The position numbers and the translations under genes are program-made. The notes below the pieces were generated by a model. That model was not told the DNA's origin, did not search any database, and was given only the letters and a program-made list of their open reading frames with translations. A DNA stretch of 64,000 nt from Akebia trifoliata. Its lineage: Eukaryota > Streptophyta > Magnoliopsida > Ranunculales > Lardizabalaceae. The DNA is taken from the NCBI GenBank assembly GCA_017979445.1, contig CM030708.1, positions 33,174,721 through 33,238,720 of the forward strand, given 5' to 3'. How positions within the stretch are numbered: position 1 is the stretch's first letter; the number at the start of each line of letters is the position of its first letter. Below are positions 11,436 to 22,848 of the stretch, in pieces.

Positions 11436-12659
11436 ACATTATTCTAAAAAAAAATTCATGGAGAAATTAGCAATAAACTTATTTTTGGCCGAATTTTTGA
11501 CCAAAATTTTGAAATCCAAAATTGAATGGAACTCGAATTTTTCAAAAATTGAATTTTTGCCATATTCCGAATTGCTAACAAGGCTCAAGATGTAGTCAAG
11601 ATTCATGTGTACTAGCAGAATTTTTTATAGAAAAATTCTAAAGGTTTCAGATCCTGACACCTTGATGAGAATTATAGATCTCAGATATTTAAACATGAAT
11701 AAATCAAGAAATAGCAAATTTTGTCGACGAGAACGGAAGTTATAATCGTTCAAAAACGGACATGCTCATGAAACGATCTTTAGACCTTTTCTTAGAAAAA
11801 TCAAAAGGGTGCTCTTAGCTCCGACTCCATGATGAAAAGCATTGACCTTGGAAAGATAAGCAATCTAAAGCCAAGAAACATCGAGTTTAATTAACAAAAA
11901 ATGCGACTAGAAGATGATACAGCGACCATGTTCTACTACAATTTCTATTAAAGACTTGTGATATTTAACCAATATTTTAATTACTCTAAACTTCTAATTT
12001 TCAACACTATTTCTCATGAATTTGAATTATTTCATAGTTAACCCATCAAATGAAGATAAAATAATAAATAAAAATTACTTACCTTGAAAATTGTTTGTTG
12101 AATCTTTAATGAAACTAAGAACTCCCCTTGTGCCCTTTGATCTTAGTATCACTAAACTAATCAAATCAGAGAAAATAATTAGTGCTCCATAGTAGAGAGA
12201 AATGGAAGAATTTATTTTTTGAGAGATAAGAGAGAGCATACTTTTGATAGATGGAGAACTTTATATAATAGTTGTGTGGGGGTACAAAAATTGAAATTCA
12301 TCTACAACATTTATGGTTTAAGAGAATTCTCTTTTTTACTAATTTCACCCCCACACATGCATTCAAGCTAAGATGTCAAGGTCAAAGTATTATACAAAGC
12401 CCATAACCATTCGAAAATTTGAAGGACACTTGTCTCATTGGGCTGCCAGCCCATTTATAGAAAATGGGGAAAATCAGTTGATGGACGGTTTTCCTTCTAA
12501 ATACCTCTCTAATTTTTGGCGGTAAAGTTAGTAATCATTATCTTTCTAAATACACCCTCATCGCAAGAAAAGTTTTCAAAGTATCCAAAATACCCTTTCT
12601 CACCTCTTTAATCGTACCTGAGTTTTTCACCGTGATTGTTATATATTCTAAAGATTTGT
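11436..12659. other. Spacer between the two duplicated segments, no gene seen
   Basis: AT-rich; only short frames with no recognisable domains. It separates the end of copy A from the start of copy B. Confidence 0.5.
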
Positions 12660-12829
12660 GATTATAAATGACTAATGAGAAGAACAACATAAGCTTAATT
12701 TTAAAGATTATATGTAACTTTCAATTTTATTCCAACGATTTGTAACAATGAATAACATGATGATTTTGAAGATTTAATCATAACATTTTGGCTTGAGTGT
12801 CCATTCCTTTATTATTATAAAGGGTGTTA

Positions 12830-12907
12830 TTAACATGTGTCCTCGGGCACACGTTAAAGTGCAATAAATATACTTTGAAAATTGGATTTTATATCAAAAC
12901 TGCCCTT

Positions 12908-12951
<44 letters not shown>

Positions 12952-13028
12952 ACTACATTCCAATTTTCAAAATGTGTTTATTGCACCTTAACGGGTGCTC
13001 TTTGGGCACAGGTTAACGAAACCTTATA
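12830..13028. mobile_element. Palindromic MITE (GTGCAATAAATACACTTT family), uninterrupted
   Basis: The arms GGCACACGTTAAAGTGCAAT and TTGCACCTTAACGGGTGC are inverted around a (TA)n of about 40 bp (12912-12950). The copy A counterpart is split by a foldback element. Confidence 0.75.
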
Positions 13029-13032
13029 TATA

Positions 13033-13405
13033 TATCAAGGGACATATGAAAAAACATATGTAAAAACAATGTAACATTAATAAATTTTCAAAATATGGGT
13101 CAGAAGTTTCGGATTGAGTTGATTTTTTGTGAGGATGATCTCTATGATAGGAAGATCATCCGGGAAAAAAAATATCAGTCAAATCTGAAATTTCTAACCC
13201 CATTAAAAGTGATTTAGAATGTGAATCGTCGATTTTTTGCCAATAATTTGTAAATCACTTTTGATGGATTTAGAAGTTTCAAATTGAACTGATTTTTTTG
13301 TGAGAATGGTCTTCTCATCATAGTGACCATCCTCGCAAAAAATCAGCTCAATCCAAAAAATCTAACCCATATTTTGAAAAACTATTGTATTTTACATATG
13401 TCCCA
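13033..13405. mobile_element. Large foldback element beside the MITE (copy B)
   Basis: The outer arms GGGACATATG and CATATGTCCC are inverted, with the two inner modules GTGAGGATGATC as in the family. It lies just downstream of the neighbouring MITE rather than inside it, unlike the related element in copy A. Confidence 0.7.
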
Positions 13406-13424
13406 TGAACCCTCCCCCCATGTA

Positions 13425-13460
13425 TATGTGTGTGTGTGTGTGTCCACGCGCGCGCGTTTC
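13425..13460. repeat. GT/GC microsatellite
   Basis: A run of TGTGTGTG followed by CGCGCGCG. The copy A equivalent near 1742-1756 is short and not expanded. Confidence 0.8.
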
Positions 13461-13667
13461 ATGTATTTCTTGAAGATTTATCTAGTGGTGAATTCGAAAT
13501 TTGAAAAATTAAAAAACCTCAAACTTGATATTGAAGATGGGGTATCTCTAATATTGATGAAATCGTACCGAAGTATGTCTAAAAAGAAAAAAGAAAAAAA
13601 AAAAAAAAAAACTTTGAATTAGATTATGAAGTAACAATAATCCAATATATTAATTCTAAAACACCCT

Positions 13668-14284
13668 TCAACTTGTCGAATCAGCCGTATCCGAGTGTCC
13701 GATACTCTTACGAGAAGTAGGAAAGATTACAAATACAATACTAGACAAAAACCCAACACCAACTGGTAAATTAACCAACAACTCATTAGAATTAATTCCA
13801 CGACGGCTAAAGAAACACATTTGTACATCAGAGTCACTAAAAGCTAAAGAAAGAAAAACCAAACAAGTGAAGAAAGCATGAACAAGGTCTACACCACGTA
13901 TTCTATACTTACTCAAGTCCATTGATCTAATGTTACTTTCTTCAACATCACTACAATCAGAATTCAACACGTAAAGTCCTTTATAAGTCGCGATACCGAA
14001 GTAAAGTTTGCCATCGTTGCTTGTAAAGGTATCGGTGAAAGTAAAGAAGAAACATGAGAGGGTGCAGAATATAATTAGAATGACAGTGAGGTACTTGTTT
14101 GAAATATGACAAGTTCCATAGTTGGTGAAGGTGGGGGAGAGAGTTTGGAAGGCAAGAACGGTTCCACCAGGTAGAAGTTTTATCAGGTTTGCTGTTGTTC
14201 CTAGAGTTTTGTCCACGGCACCCCGGCTGGTTCCGGTGGTTGGTGTAGTTTGGGGTTGTGGGTCAGATGCCGATGAGTCAGCCA

Positions 14285-14285
<1 letters not shown>
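13668..14285 (-). CDS. DMP family (DUF679) membrane protein, copy B
   Basis: 205 residues, intronless, same length and domain layout as the copy at 1959-2576: hydrophilic N-terminus, LIKLLPGGTVLAFQTLSP signature and four hydrophobic spans. Differences from copy A are Q21R, F134L, F166S, M200T, S201A and R205S. About ten nucleotide differences are visible over 618 bp, of which only about three are silent, while the flanking non-coding DNA differs by about 5-8%. Both copies are open and therefore probably functional or very recently so. A GA repeat of about 45 bp abuts the start codon. The function is inferred only from the family. Confidence 0.9.

Positions 14286-14286
<1 letters not shown>

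Positions 14287-14331
<45 letters not shown>
14287..14331. repeat. GA microsatellite upstream of DMP copy B
   Basis: About 22 GA units, against about 15 in copy A, immediately 5' of the start codon in the transcribed direction. Confidence 0.85.
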
Positions 14332-14333
<2 letters not shown>

Positions 14334-15721
14334 TTTTGAACTTTGAAGCGTAGAAGAGAATAGATATGAGTGTTGGGAAGAAAGAAATTAAACCAAGAAT
14401 TATAGATGTATGAGTGATGATCATGTCCTTATGGGGAGTGAGTTTGCAATATAACTCCTGGTCTCCTTTCCCACCACGTGGTACTCTATGCTTGGCCCAC
14501 TGATTGTTATAACTAACAGGAGAGCCAACGGATTGGGTTTGGATCAGATTAGTTCGAAATTGGTATTGATCCAATAAGGAATATATTAACCCAAATACAA
14601 GTCAGATACGGACCTGATCCGATATGATATAACTTGCTTCAATACGATCCGAAAAAATCAATATTTTTGTTTCCTAAGATTAATCCAAAACCAATTGATC
14701 CAATAAAGTATCGGATTAATTCGTAATTAACTTACAAGAATCCAAATTCTCGATTTGGAACAATAGTTATCAGATTGGATTTTGAGTCTGATTTGATCCG
14801 ATCCATTGATACCCATATAGTAGCTATGGATAAAAAAATATGGTTGATTAATTGATGATTTATGGTATTTATATATTTTTTTTCAAACAGTTTATCTGAA
14901 AGGGTGTCTCAGGTGAGAATGGTGGGTGATTAGGAGTTAGGTAATAATCTAGTGCTTCTACTTGGTAGGAAGTCGTTTTCATATTTCTTAGAATTTGATT
15001 TTTATGGTGTTTGGGACTTTGGGTATGTGAGGTAAACACGTTTTAAATAAAATACTTAAGAATTGATCCAACACACAAACACCCAAATCTTAATGTAAGA
15101 TACGATTATGATATTATTTTTGAATTTTTCTAAGTCATTTAATAATTCTATTAATTTCCTAAAATTTACCCCTTTTCTTATAACAAAATATATCTGTTGG
15201 TCTCAAAACTGACTTGACTTCCATCTATGATATTTGATCTCCACTAATTGGCAAACTCCATTTGATATTGTTGGATTTTAAGATTCTTACAATTACATTT
15301 TGACGATCAAATTAATAATAATTTCAATAAAATGATGGGGTTTTGCATCCTTCCAAAAAGAAAATATCTTAAGTTCAAGTTCCCTTGTTAGTCATCCAAC
15401 CATTGGGATTTATCCCTATTTATCTAATATATGTTGCTTGTGAGATATTGCATGTACCCAAGAAATTTGGGTGAGATATGGTATTTTAAAAGGTCAGTTG
15501 CATTGTTGCAAGGTACGAAACCCCCATCATAAAAAAAATAATAATAATAATAATGACAAGATTTTATCTTTCATGTCTTTGCCTTAAACTCATCTAGTAT
15601 TTCTAATCCTTGATTGCATCTATGTCAACCTATTCGTATTTTTTATACTATTATTAAAATGGTACAATTAGAAAGTTCTGGTTGAGTTTTTCAAAACAAA
15701 ATGTTATATTATATTGACAAG

Positions 15722-15872
15722 ACTAATGATAAATGATGACGGCTAACAAGGACACAAAATCGATGATATTTTTCCTTGTGTATCTCAAAGAAAAAGATCT
15801 ATGATTATGTGCCCTTGCCATATCAGTCGTGTATAAACCGTGTATGTTTTGACCATTGACTACTATCATTAA
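15722..15872. mobile_element. Palindromic MITE, AGATCTTTTTC core (copy B)
   Basis: Duplicated counterpart of 3905-4085: the arms around GAAAAAGATCTATG are present, but the left arm is eroded and the extra internal repeat of copy A is absent. Confidence 0.65.
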
Positions 15873-16069
15873 AACAAAAACTTGTCATAGACATTCCTGG
15901 ATATATTAAACCTTTGGTTGCAACTAAGAATATTCCTTGACCTAGGCAAAAGGACAAACACATAATTAAACTATAGATTATTTTTCCTACCTATTACCTT
16001 TTAAAAAGAAAATAAATGTGAGAGATAGTAAACTTTAGTCAAGCAAATGCGACAATCGATATAAATTTA

Positions 16070-16326
16070 CACTACGTGAAAATAGGAAAATTTGACAAAA
16101 AAAATTGACGGGCCAAGGCCCATGAATTTTAGAAATTGAATTTTGATAGTCTAGGACCATCAAAATTCTTGATATTCCCAGATTTGACAGTTTAGAGTTG
16201 TCGAATTTCTCTCATCCTTCATTAATTTGACAGTTTCGATCCGTCAAAAATAAAAATTTGACAATAAAAAATTCGACACCAATTCAACCTCTTTGTCCGT
16301 CAAATTTGGACTTTTTTCACATTGTG
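16070..16326. mobile_element. Miniature CACTA element (copy B), 257 bp
   Basis: Starts CACTACGTGAAAAT and ends TTTTTTCACATTGTG, with TTA duplications at 16067-16069 and 16327-16329. Same site and duplication as the element at 4282-4537, so it was inherited through the segmental duplication. Confidence 0.85.
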
Positions 16327-17946
16327 TTAAATTCTCCAGCAACAAAAAAATTTCCCCCAATTAGAACCCGACCCACTACTCCTAGTGCTCTTTGAAATTT
16401 CTATCTTAAATGAAAAACAAGCATCCTCTACTTTAGCACACTTGATGACATTCACACAAGCAAAAGAAGATGAAGTTATAAAGACCATCATCATTAACAT
16501 CAAACCCCATAGATTTGGGATCAACTAAACAAATCATATCGATTTTTTAATTATTACGTGAATTATTATTTTAGGTCAACTGATCATATAAACATTTGAC
16601 CTTTTTCCTTGGTATTCTACGGAAAAAAAATAAGCTCATTGATAATTTTTAGCCATTAATTAAATTAAACATTACAAAAATGAATTCTGATCATTGGATT
16701 TGACTGTTAAGAATCACCAATAAAATTTAACGATCTTGTGTGGATCTAATTGAGTTTGGGGGGTTCCATGGTTCGGATTTGAGCTACTGGTCAATGGGTC
16801 AATTTCAATTGTCCCACATGTACCCACAATCGAAACCTAAATAAAAGATTGTTTCGAATCTTATTAATTCTAATTTTGGATATGAGACCCTTGGAATCAA
16901 AACCAATCTTACAAATACCCACCCAGCGAGTACATGTCGATAAGATAAAAAGTATTTAAGTTTTACTAATTGCATGTGCCAAGTCAAAATTAATTTACTA
17001 GAAATTGGCACGTGCAAACACACATGAGTATTTTTTTTCTCACAGTCTAACAGCCGTTTGACATGTGGTGTAAATTACATAAGAAAATTTCTCTCTTGCC
17101 CATGTTGGAAAAACGAAATTTCCTGAACATATCATTTTGTGGCATTCAAAACATGATCCGATGCCACGGAGTTGTCAAGGATGAAATTCTATGAATTTTA
17201 AAAAGAAGGATTATTTTTCATAGTTGAATTTGAATTTTAAATTTGAGTGATAGATCGCCGTCAACATCTTTGATCAAGTTCGAATTTATTATTATTAATT
17301 TTTTAAATTTCTTATTTGAATGAGTGTTTTCATGAAATTTAGGAGGCTGCGGAGTTAGATTGTGATCGTAATTTGCAGGCAGGGAGAAATTTTCTATATT
17401 GTTAATGTCACTTTTGCCACATGTCAAATGATTGTTGGGCTGTGAGTAGAAAATCACTCAAATCCACATGTCTCTCAAAGGATTATTTGTAATTTTAAAT
17501 ATTAATCAAAGGGTGACTTTGAAGATTACATATTAAAAAGAGTATTTTTTATAATTTTAAAAGTTAATCATGAAGGTTTTATTAGAATTGCAACCTGGAT
17601 GGGTTGGAGGTTCAACTCAAGCCCAACCCAAGTTTGTAGAACCCTCAACCTGACCATCAGGCTAGAATTTATTAACCTAAGCTCAACTCGAGATTGAGCT
17701 TCTTAATCAGGTTGAATTTGGATTAATCTAAATTAGATAATTTTGGATGGGGTTGGACTCAATGAACAAATCTAATTTCATTTTAATCTACTAATAAATT
17801 TTATTTTATATCTTAAAAAATAAATATAATTTATAAAAAAATAAAACAACCTATAAATAAATTTGCATACAACCTCCAAATCCATTAATTTTCATATTAT
17901 AATTTTTTTTTCATTATTTTAGAGATATATTTAAGAAGAGAAAACA

Positions 17947-17947
17947 A

Positions 17948-18045
<98 letters not shown>
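17947..18045. repeat. TA microsatellite, about 100 bp
   Basis: Nearly pure (TA)n with two phase slips (TAATATAT). The open frame across it is an artefact of the repeat. Confidence 0.9.
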
Positions 18046-18179
18046 TAAAACCTCAACCTGAGTCAACCCGAATTCAATTTGGGTTGAGATTTCCTCGCTT
18101 GGGCTCAACTCACTTTCCATTCAACCCAACCCAGGCTCGCCCATCAATCGGGTTGAGTTTGGATTAGCTTGCCCAAGTT

Positions 18180-19080
18180 GCAGCCCTAGGTTCTAGGGAT
18201 GTGGGATTGTAATTTTCTTGATTTTTTCCAATGTTATCTTGATTATATTAAATTAAAATGTAAAAATGAGGGCATTTTTGAAATTCAAGACCAACACACC
18301 TTGGAAATAAGCATGACGGTACTATAATTAAATTTCCAAGGTGTAGTCATTGCACTTTAACATGCCCTAAACACATTAACAAGACCAATAAATGCCCCCA
18401 CCTTAATACAGAAGTGAGCTCATATCGAATGTCAAATTGTTTAGGAACCATAGATGCTTTTCATTTCACCGAGATACAAGTGAAAAACATCTATGGTTTT
18501 GTGCATATCTCCACATTAGAGAAGTGCGAAATGAGGTCACTCCAGCACTACTCTTTAACTTAATATAATCAAAGTTATTTTAATTTAAAAAAATCAAGAA
18601 AATTACAATCTCATGTCCCTATATCAAGTTGGTTAGTTTGCAAATTACAAAAATATCTTTTTAACTACATAATTTTCAAAATCATCATTTAATTAATTTT
18701 AAGGTGAATTACCATTTCGTGAGCTGAAAATGAGTTATTTACAATTCCAACTATCAATTCATTTTAATTCCAAAGTGTGACCGGTCACATTTTCATTAAA
18801 AAAAATTTCAAAACGATAATGAATTAGACGGTTTTAAAATGACTATTTTGCATTTTTAAAGTGACTAATTGGATTTAAAAACCTCCGAATTCATTCACGT
18901 TTAGGTAATTAAAATGAATAGTGGATTGATCAATTTTTCCTAAATATTTCTTAATTTTAAATTACAAATAAACCCTTCACATAGATGCAACCTTCAACTG
19001 ATTATAACCCTTCCCATGTTTTGAAAAATGTTTTGCCAAAATGTTTGCCAAAATGTTTGTTGCTGAAAGGGACCCTAGAT
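18180..19080. other. Intergenic, AT-rich, with one MITE-like tract
   Basis: No gene recognised. About 18420-18545 holds a degenerate inverted pair (AACCATAGATGCTTTTC and GAAAAACATCTATGGTT) related to the MITE at 26465-26640. About 18340-18400 resembles one arm of the GTGCAATAAATAC family. Confidence 0.45.
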
Positions 19081-19100
19081 ATATATATATATATATATAT

Positions 19101-19478
19101 GGGTCCCGTTCGCCACCCTTAGTTTTACCACACACTTTAACAAACGCGTTTTGTCTTACATGGGTTAGAAGTTTCGGAATGAGCTGATTTTTGGTGAGGA
19201 TGATCTCTATGGTGAGGAGATCATCCTCACCAAAAATCAGCTCATTCCAAAACTTCTAATCCCATCAAAATTGATTTACAAAAAATGGACGGTCCACGAT
19301 TTTTCAACGTGTAAACATGGGGCTAAACATTTCGGAATGGGCTGATTTTTGGGGAGGATGATCTTCTAATCATAGAGATCATCCTCACCAAAAATCAGCT
19401 CATTCCAAAACTTCTAACCCATGTAGGACAAAAAACGTTTGTTAAAATGTGTGGTAAAACTTAGGGTGTTGAACATTT

Positions 19479-19481
<3 letters not shown>
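19101..19481. mobile_element. Large foldback element in TA repeats
   Basis: The left arm CACCCTTAGTTTTACCACAC and the right arm GTGTGGTAAAACTTAGGGTG are inverted, with terminal GGG and CCC next to (TA)n on both sides. Inner modules GCTGATTTTTGGTGAGGATG recur in both orientations. Confidence 0.8.
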
Positions 19482-19482
<1 letters not shown>

Positions 19483-19530
<48 letters not shown>

Positions 19531-19542
19531 TGAGAGAGAGAA

Positions 19543-19577
<35 letters not shown>
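19483..19577. repeat. TA then GA microsatellite
   Basis: (TA)n passes directly into an imperfect (GA)n tract. Confidence 0.85.
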
Positions 19578-19581
<4 letters not shown>

Positions 19582-20032
19582 ATGCACCGTTTCAAGAAGT
19601 TTCTAAACAAGATATTTTCTACAACTTATTCATCAGCTTTGTTTACAGAAATTACAATTACACTCACTACTACAAGGCAACAAATGAGGACTAATTATCC
19701 CTATTTTTTCTCTTATATGACAGAAGATGAAGATTTTCAATCCCTAAGAGAAGAAGAGAAGAAGAGAAGAAGAGAAGATTCACGTTTAATAAATCACCAA
19801 TCCAACACTACGACTTTAAAAATTACAAATTACAGAAACCCCCAAATTTCCTTAATAATACATATTTACCCCCCTATAGAATAACATTTTCGGTCTTTGA
19901 TTCGCCCCCAAATTTTAGATCTCCTTTCCATTTTTAAAAAATCAGAAAGATCAAATCTAAAGATCTAGAAGACAAGATCGACGAAACCGATAATATAATT
20001 TCAGATCTATTGATACCTAGATCTGTAGCTGT

Positions 20033-20545
20033 TTAATCAAGACGTAGTAGACGTCTCAGATCCTTCGTTGCTGAGTCGTCAACAATCGCCAAACCTTCTT
20101 TCTTCTTTGAAAAAGTCGGTAATGGCAGAGATCTTGGAGATGGAGACATAAAGAAAGCTGATCCGGCGTAAACATCGTCGGATCTGATGGATTTCTCATC
20201 CCTAATTTGGATCTGCTTCAGAACTATTTCTGGCTCTGATTCTCCATTAGAAGAAACACTTTTCTTCATCAAAGTTTCATCTTTTATCTTGAAATCAAGA
20301 TATTCTCCACGCTTTAAGATCGTCACTCGTCCCATAACGATATTGTTCTTTGAAGATCTCGATTGATCCACCGTTGATTTCTTCGAAACCAACGGTTCTG
20401 ATTGAGCGACTCGTTTCTTTTGTTGAGGCCTAATGATCGGTTTCCTGTTAGATCTAGCGTTAGAATTCCGACGAGGCATGACTGAAGGGACGACTCTCAA
20501 CCGTTCGATCAAATAATCTTGAGGGCGTAAGATCTCTGTTCCCAT
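20033..20545 (-). CDS. Edc1/PNRC-motif protein (putative decapping activator)
   Basis: A 170-residue intronless protein. The basic N-terminus begins MGTEILRPQDYLIERLR and is followed by an Arg/Lys-rich disordered region (24-100). Near the end, VYAGSAFFMSPSPRSLPLP (125-143) combines a YAGxxF motif with a proline-rich segment, and the chain ends DLRRLLRLD (162-170). In yeast Edc1/Edc2 and animal PNRC2, a YAG activation motif followed by a proline-rich stretch binds the Dcp2/Dcp1 decapping enzyme, the proline part docking on the Dcp1 EVH1 domain. I infer a role as a short-linear-motif cofactor of mRNA decapping. Plant homologues with this ending are common but mostly annotated as uncharacterised. 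The start ATG gives the conserved plant N-terminus. GA/CT-rich sequence upstream (20640-20700) suits a leader. No fold is expected outside the motif. Confidence 0.8.
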   Translation of the reverse strand: MGTEILRPQDYLIERLRVVPSVMPRRNSNARSNRKPIIRPQQKKRVAQSEPLVSKKSTVDQSRSSKNNIVMGRVTILKRGEYLDFKIKDETLMKKSVSSNGESEPEIVLKQIQIRDEKSIRSDDVYAGSAFFMSPSPRSLPLPTFSKKKEGLAIVDDSATKDLRRLLRLD

Positions 20546-20559
20546 GGCTAATTATGATA

Positions 20560-21310
20560 ATAAAATCTACAGATTTTTGGGGAAATTTAAGGGCGAATTA
20601 TGATTATAAAATCTACAAATTTTGGGGGAAATTTAAAGGGAGAAATCAAAACGCGTGTAGAGAGTAAGAGAGGGAAAAAGAGGGGCTTGGTTGGGTTTCG
20701 TCAACCCTTCTCCTTCCTCCTCGAAGAGTAATCTTTCTTTTTTTTTTGATCTGTAATTTCTGGGAAGGTTCGTTCGAGTTTATGGAGAGAGACAGAAGGG
20801 GAAGACCGTGTGTATTCAACGTTGACAAGTGGCAGACTTGGAATGGGTCATCCATAATCCTTCTTTATCTTCACTTTTCACCCAATCTAACGGAAATTGG
20901 TAATTTTTTAGGGCTTTAGGCTTTATCTGACTAACGGTGTTAGTTACAGTTGCGTGTCTTTTCTTACGAGACAAATCATTTGAGTTACGTCTGACGATCT
21001 TGACTTTGACATTAACGGCTGATCTTTTTTGCCGTTATAACGATTATAACAATAATTACCAAATAATCTTTTTTTTATTCTTTTACTTCACAGGTGGGTG
21101 AGCAAATGCACATGTTTCAAAAAGGTTTATATGTAATTTAAATTATTAATTAAAAGATTCTTATAGATTAGATAGTAAGGCTTTTTATAGATTTAATAGC
21201 AAAAAAATGGGTTTTTAGTGATTCAAGCCCCAAGTTAAGAGTTAAGGCCTCAAATCTTATAAATTAGGAGTTTGATATTGAAAGTTGTCACAGCAATAAA
21301 ATATAGACAT
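20560..21310. other. Likely promoter/leader of the Edc1-like gene, then spacer
   Basis: Contains a purine-rich tract at 20640-20690 and a short direct repeat: ATTATGATAATAAAATCTAC at about 20552 and ATTATGATTATAAAATCTAC at about 20597. No gene recognised. Confidence 0.35.
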
Positions 21311-21311
21311 A

Positions 21312-21702
21312 GGGGGTGGTTCATGGGACATATGTAATGATTTTTCAAAATATGGGTTAGAGGTTTTGGATTAAACTAATTTTTTAGGAAGGATGGTTAT
21401 TATAATGAGAAGATCATCCTCACAAAAAATCAGCTCAATATGAAACTTTTAAATCCATCAAAAGTGATTTACAAATTATTAACAAGAATTGGTAAAAAAA
21501 ATCAACGGTCCACATTCTAAACCACTTTTAATAAGGTTAGAAGTTTCAGATTGGACTTTTTTTTTTTTTTTTTTTTGCGGATGATCTTCCCATCATAGAG
21601 ATCACCCTCACAAAAAATCAGCTCAAATCGAAACTTCTAACCTATATTTTGAAAATTTATTAACGGTACATTGTTTTTACATATGTCCCTTGATCCGTTC
21701 CC
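21312..21702. mobile_element. Large foldback element
   Basis: The left arm GGTTCATGGGACATATGTAA is inverted relative to TTTTTACATATGTCCCTTGA at the right. Inner GATGATC/GATCATC modules as in the family. A poly-T run near 21558 interrupts one arm. Confidence 0.75.
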
Positions 21703-21713
21703 ATATATATATA

Positions 21714-22068
21714 AGGAGGTGTTCCATTGTGCCAAACATTTTTCAAAATAGGGGTTAGAAGTTCCAGAACAAGTTGATTTTTTGTGAAGATGATTTCTAT
21801 GAAGAGATCATCCTTACCAAAAATTAGCTCATTCCGAGACTTCTAACCCTCATTTACAAGTTGAAGAATCGTTGAACGTCTGATTTTTGTAAACTACTTT
21901 TGATGGGATTAGAAATTTTGGGATGGGTTGATTTTTGGTGAACATGATCTCCTCATCATAGAGATCATTATCGCAAAAAATACCTCATTCCGAAACTTCT
22001 AACCGATACATTGAAAAATTGTTTGGCACAATGTTTGGGTCTTTTTAGGGCCTCCGAACACCACCCAT
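21714..22068. mobile_element. Large foldback element, second of a tandem pair
   Basis: The arms CATTGTGCCAAACATTTTTC and GTTTGGCACAATG are inverted. It begins about 12 bp after the previous foldback, so two diverged family members sit head to tail. Confidence 0.7.
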
Positions 22069-22790
22069 ATTGTTATTTACCTTATCTGACGTTAAACATG
22101 TCACTATTGTCCTTTGCAAGTGTAATTATTACACGTTTTCAAAATATAATATATTTTTCTCACCTCTATCATTTTCATTGATGCTTTCATCGTAATAGTC
22201 AAAGAAGATGATGAATAAGATTTTAAATAGAGAAGAGATTTCAAAAGAAGATTGAAAACACAGATATGAAGAAGAAGAAGAAGATTTCAAATAGAGAAAA
22301 AAATGTAATTGAAAAATGAAAAAGTGCCTTTGTAATGAAGTATATTACCTTTGTAATGTAGTGTAATTTATTTGTAGCACATCACATTATCGAATGATAT
22401 CAAACTGTATAAAGGCATCGTGTGTATATCATTGTATCATGCTAAGTTGTCACATATCTTTTTAGATGTGAAATAGTTTCCTTTACATGTGTAATTATTA
22501 CACTATTTCATATATCTCACCTCATCATCATTTTCGTTGTAGCTTTCATTAGAATAAGTGAAAAAAATAAAAAAGATTTCAAATAGAGAAGAAGAAGATT
22601 TTAGATGAAGAAGAGGTTTCAGAAAAAAATTGAAAATATAGACATGAAAAAGAAGAAAATTTCAAACAAAGAAAAAGATGTAATTGAACAATGGAAAAAT
22701 GCCTTTGTAACAAAATAAATAGTTTTTGTTCCGTAGCGTAATTTATTTATAACGTAGCGCATTATCGAATGATATCAAATTTTATAAAGG
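22069..22790. other. Intergenic; diverged direct repeat of about 360 bp
   Basis: About 22120-22440 and 22480-22790 are diverged tandem copies: both run from GTGTAATTATTACAC through GAAGAAGA-rich sequence to CGAATGATATCAAA. No gene recognised. Confidence 0.5.
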
Positions 22791-22848
22791 TGTTGTGGAC
22801 ATGGGTTTTTCAACTCTTTTGAAACATCCCTCCACTTTGGAGGATTTT

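Larger units (their letters stand above)
12660..17712. repeat. Segmental duplication, copy B
   Basis: Collinear with copy A (978-11172) and in the same orientation. Starts AATGACTAATGAGAAGAAC and runs through DMP copy B, a foldback MITE and the miniature CACTA, to the GAGCTTCTTAATCAGGTTG end. It keeps empty sites for the large CACTA and the hAT MITE of copy A. It has small private indels, for example about 50 bp near 14458-14508. Confidence 0.9.

Noticed and set aside
17914..18120. Minus-strand frame with a Tyr-Ile run
   Set aside because: It is a direct translation of a TA microsatellite.
19582..19884. Plus-strand frame of 100 codons after a GA repeat
   Set aside because: No recognisable motif, low-complexity Glu/Arg stretch, and no homologous feature nearby; likely chance.
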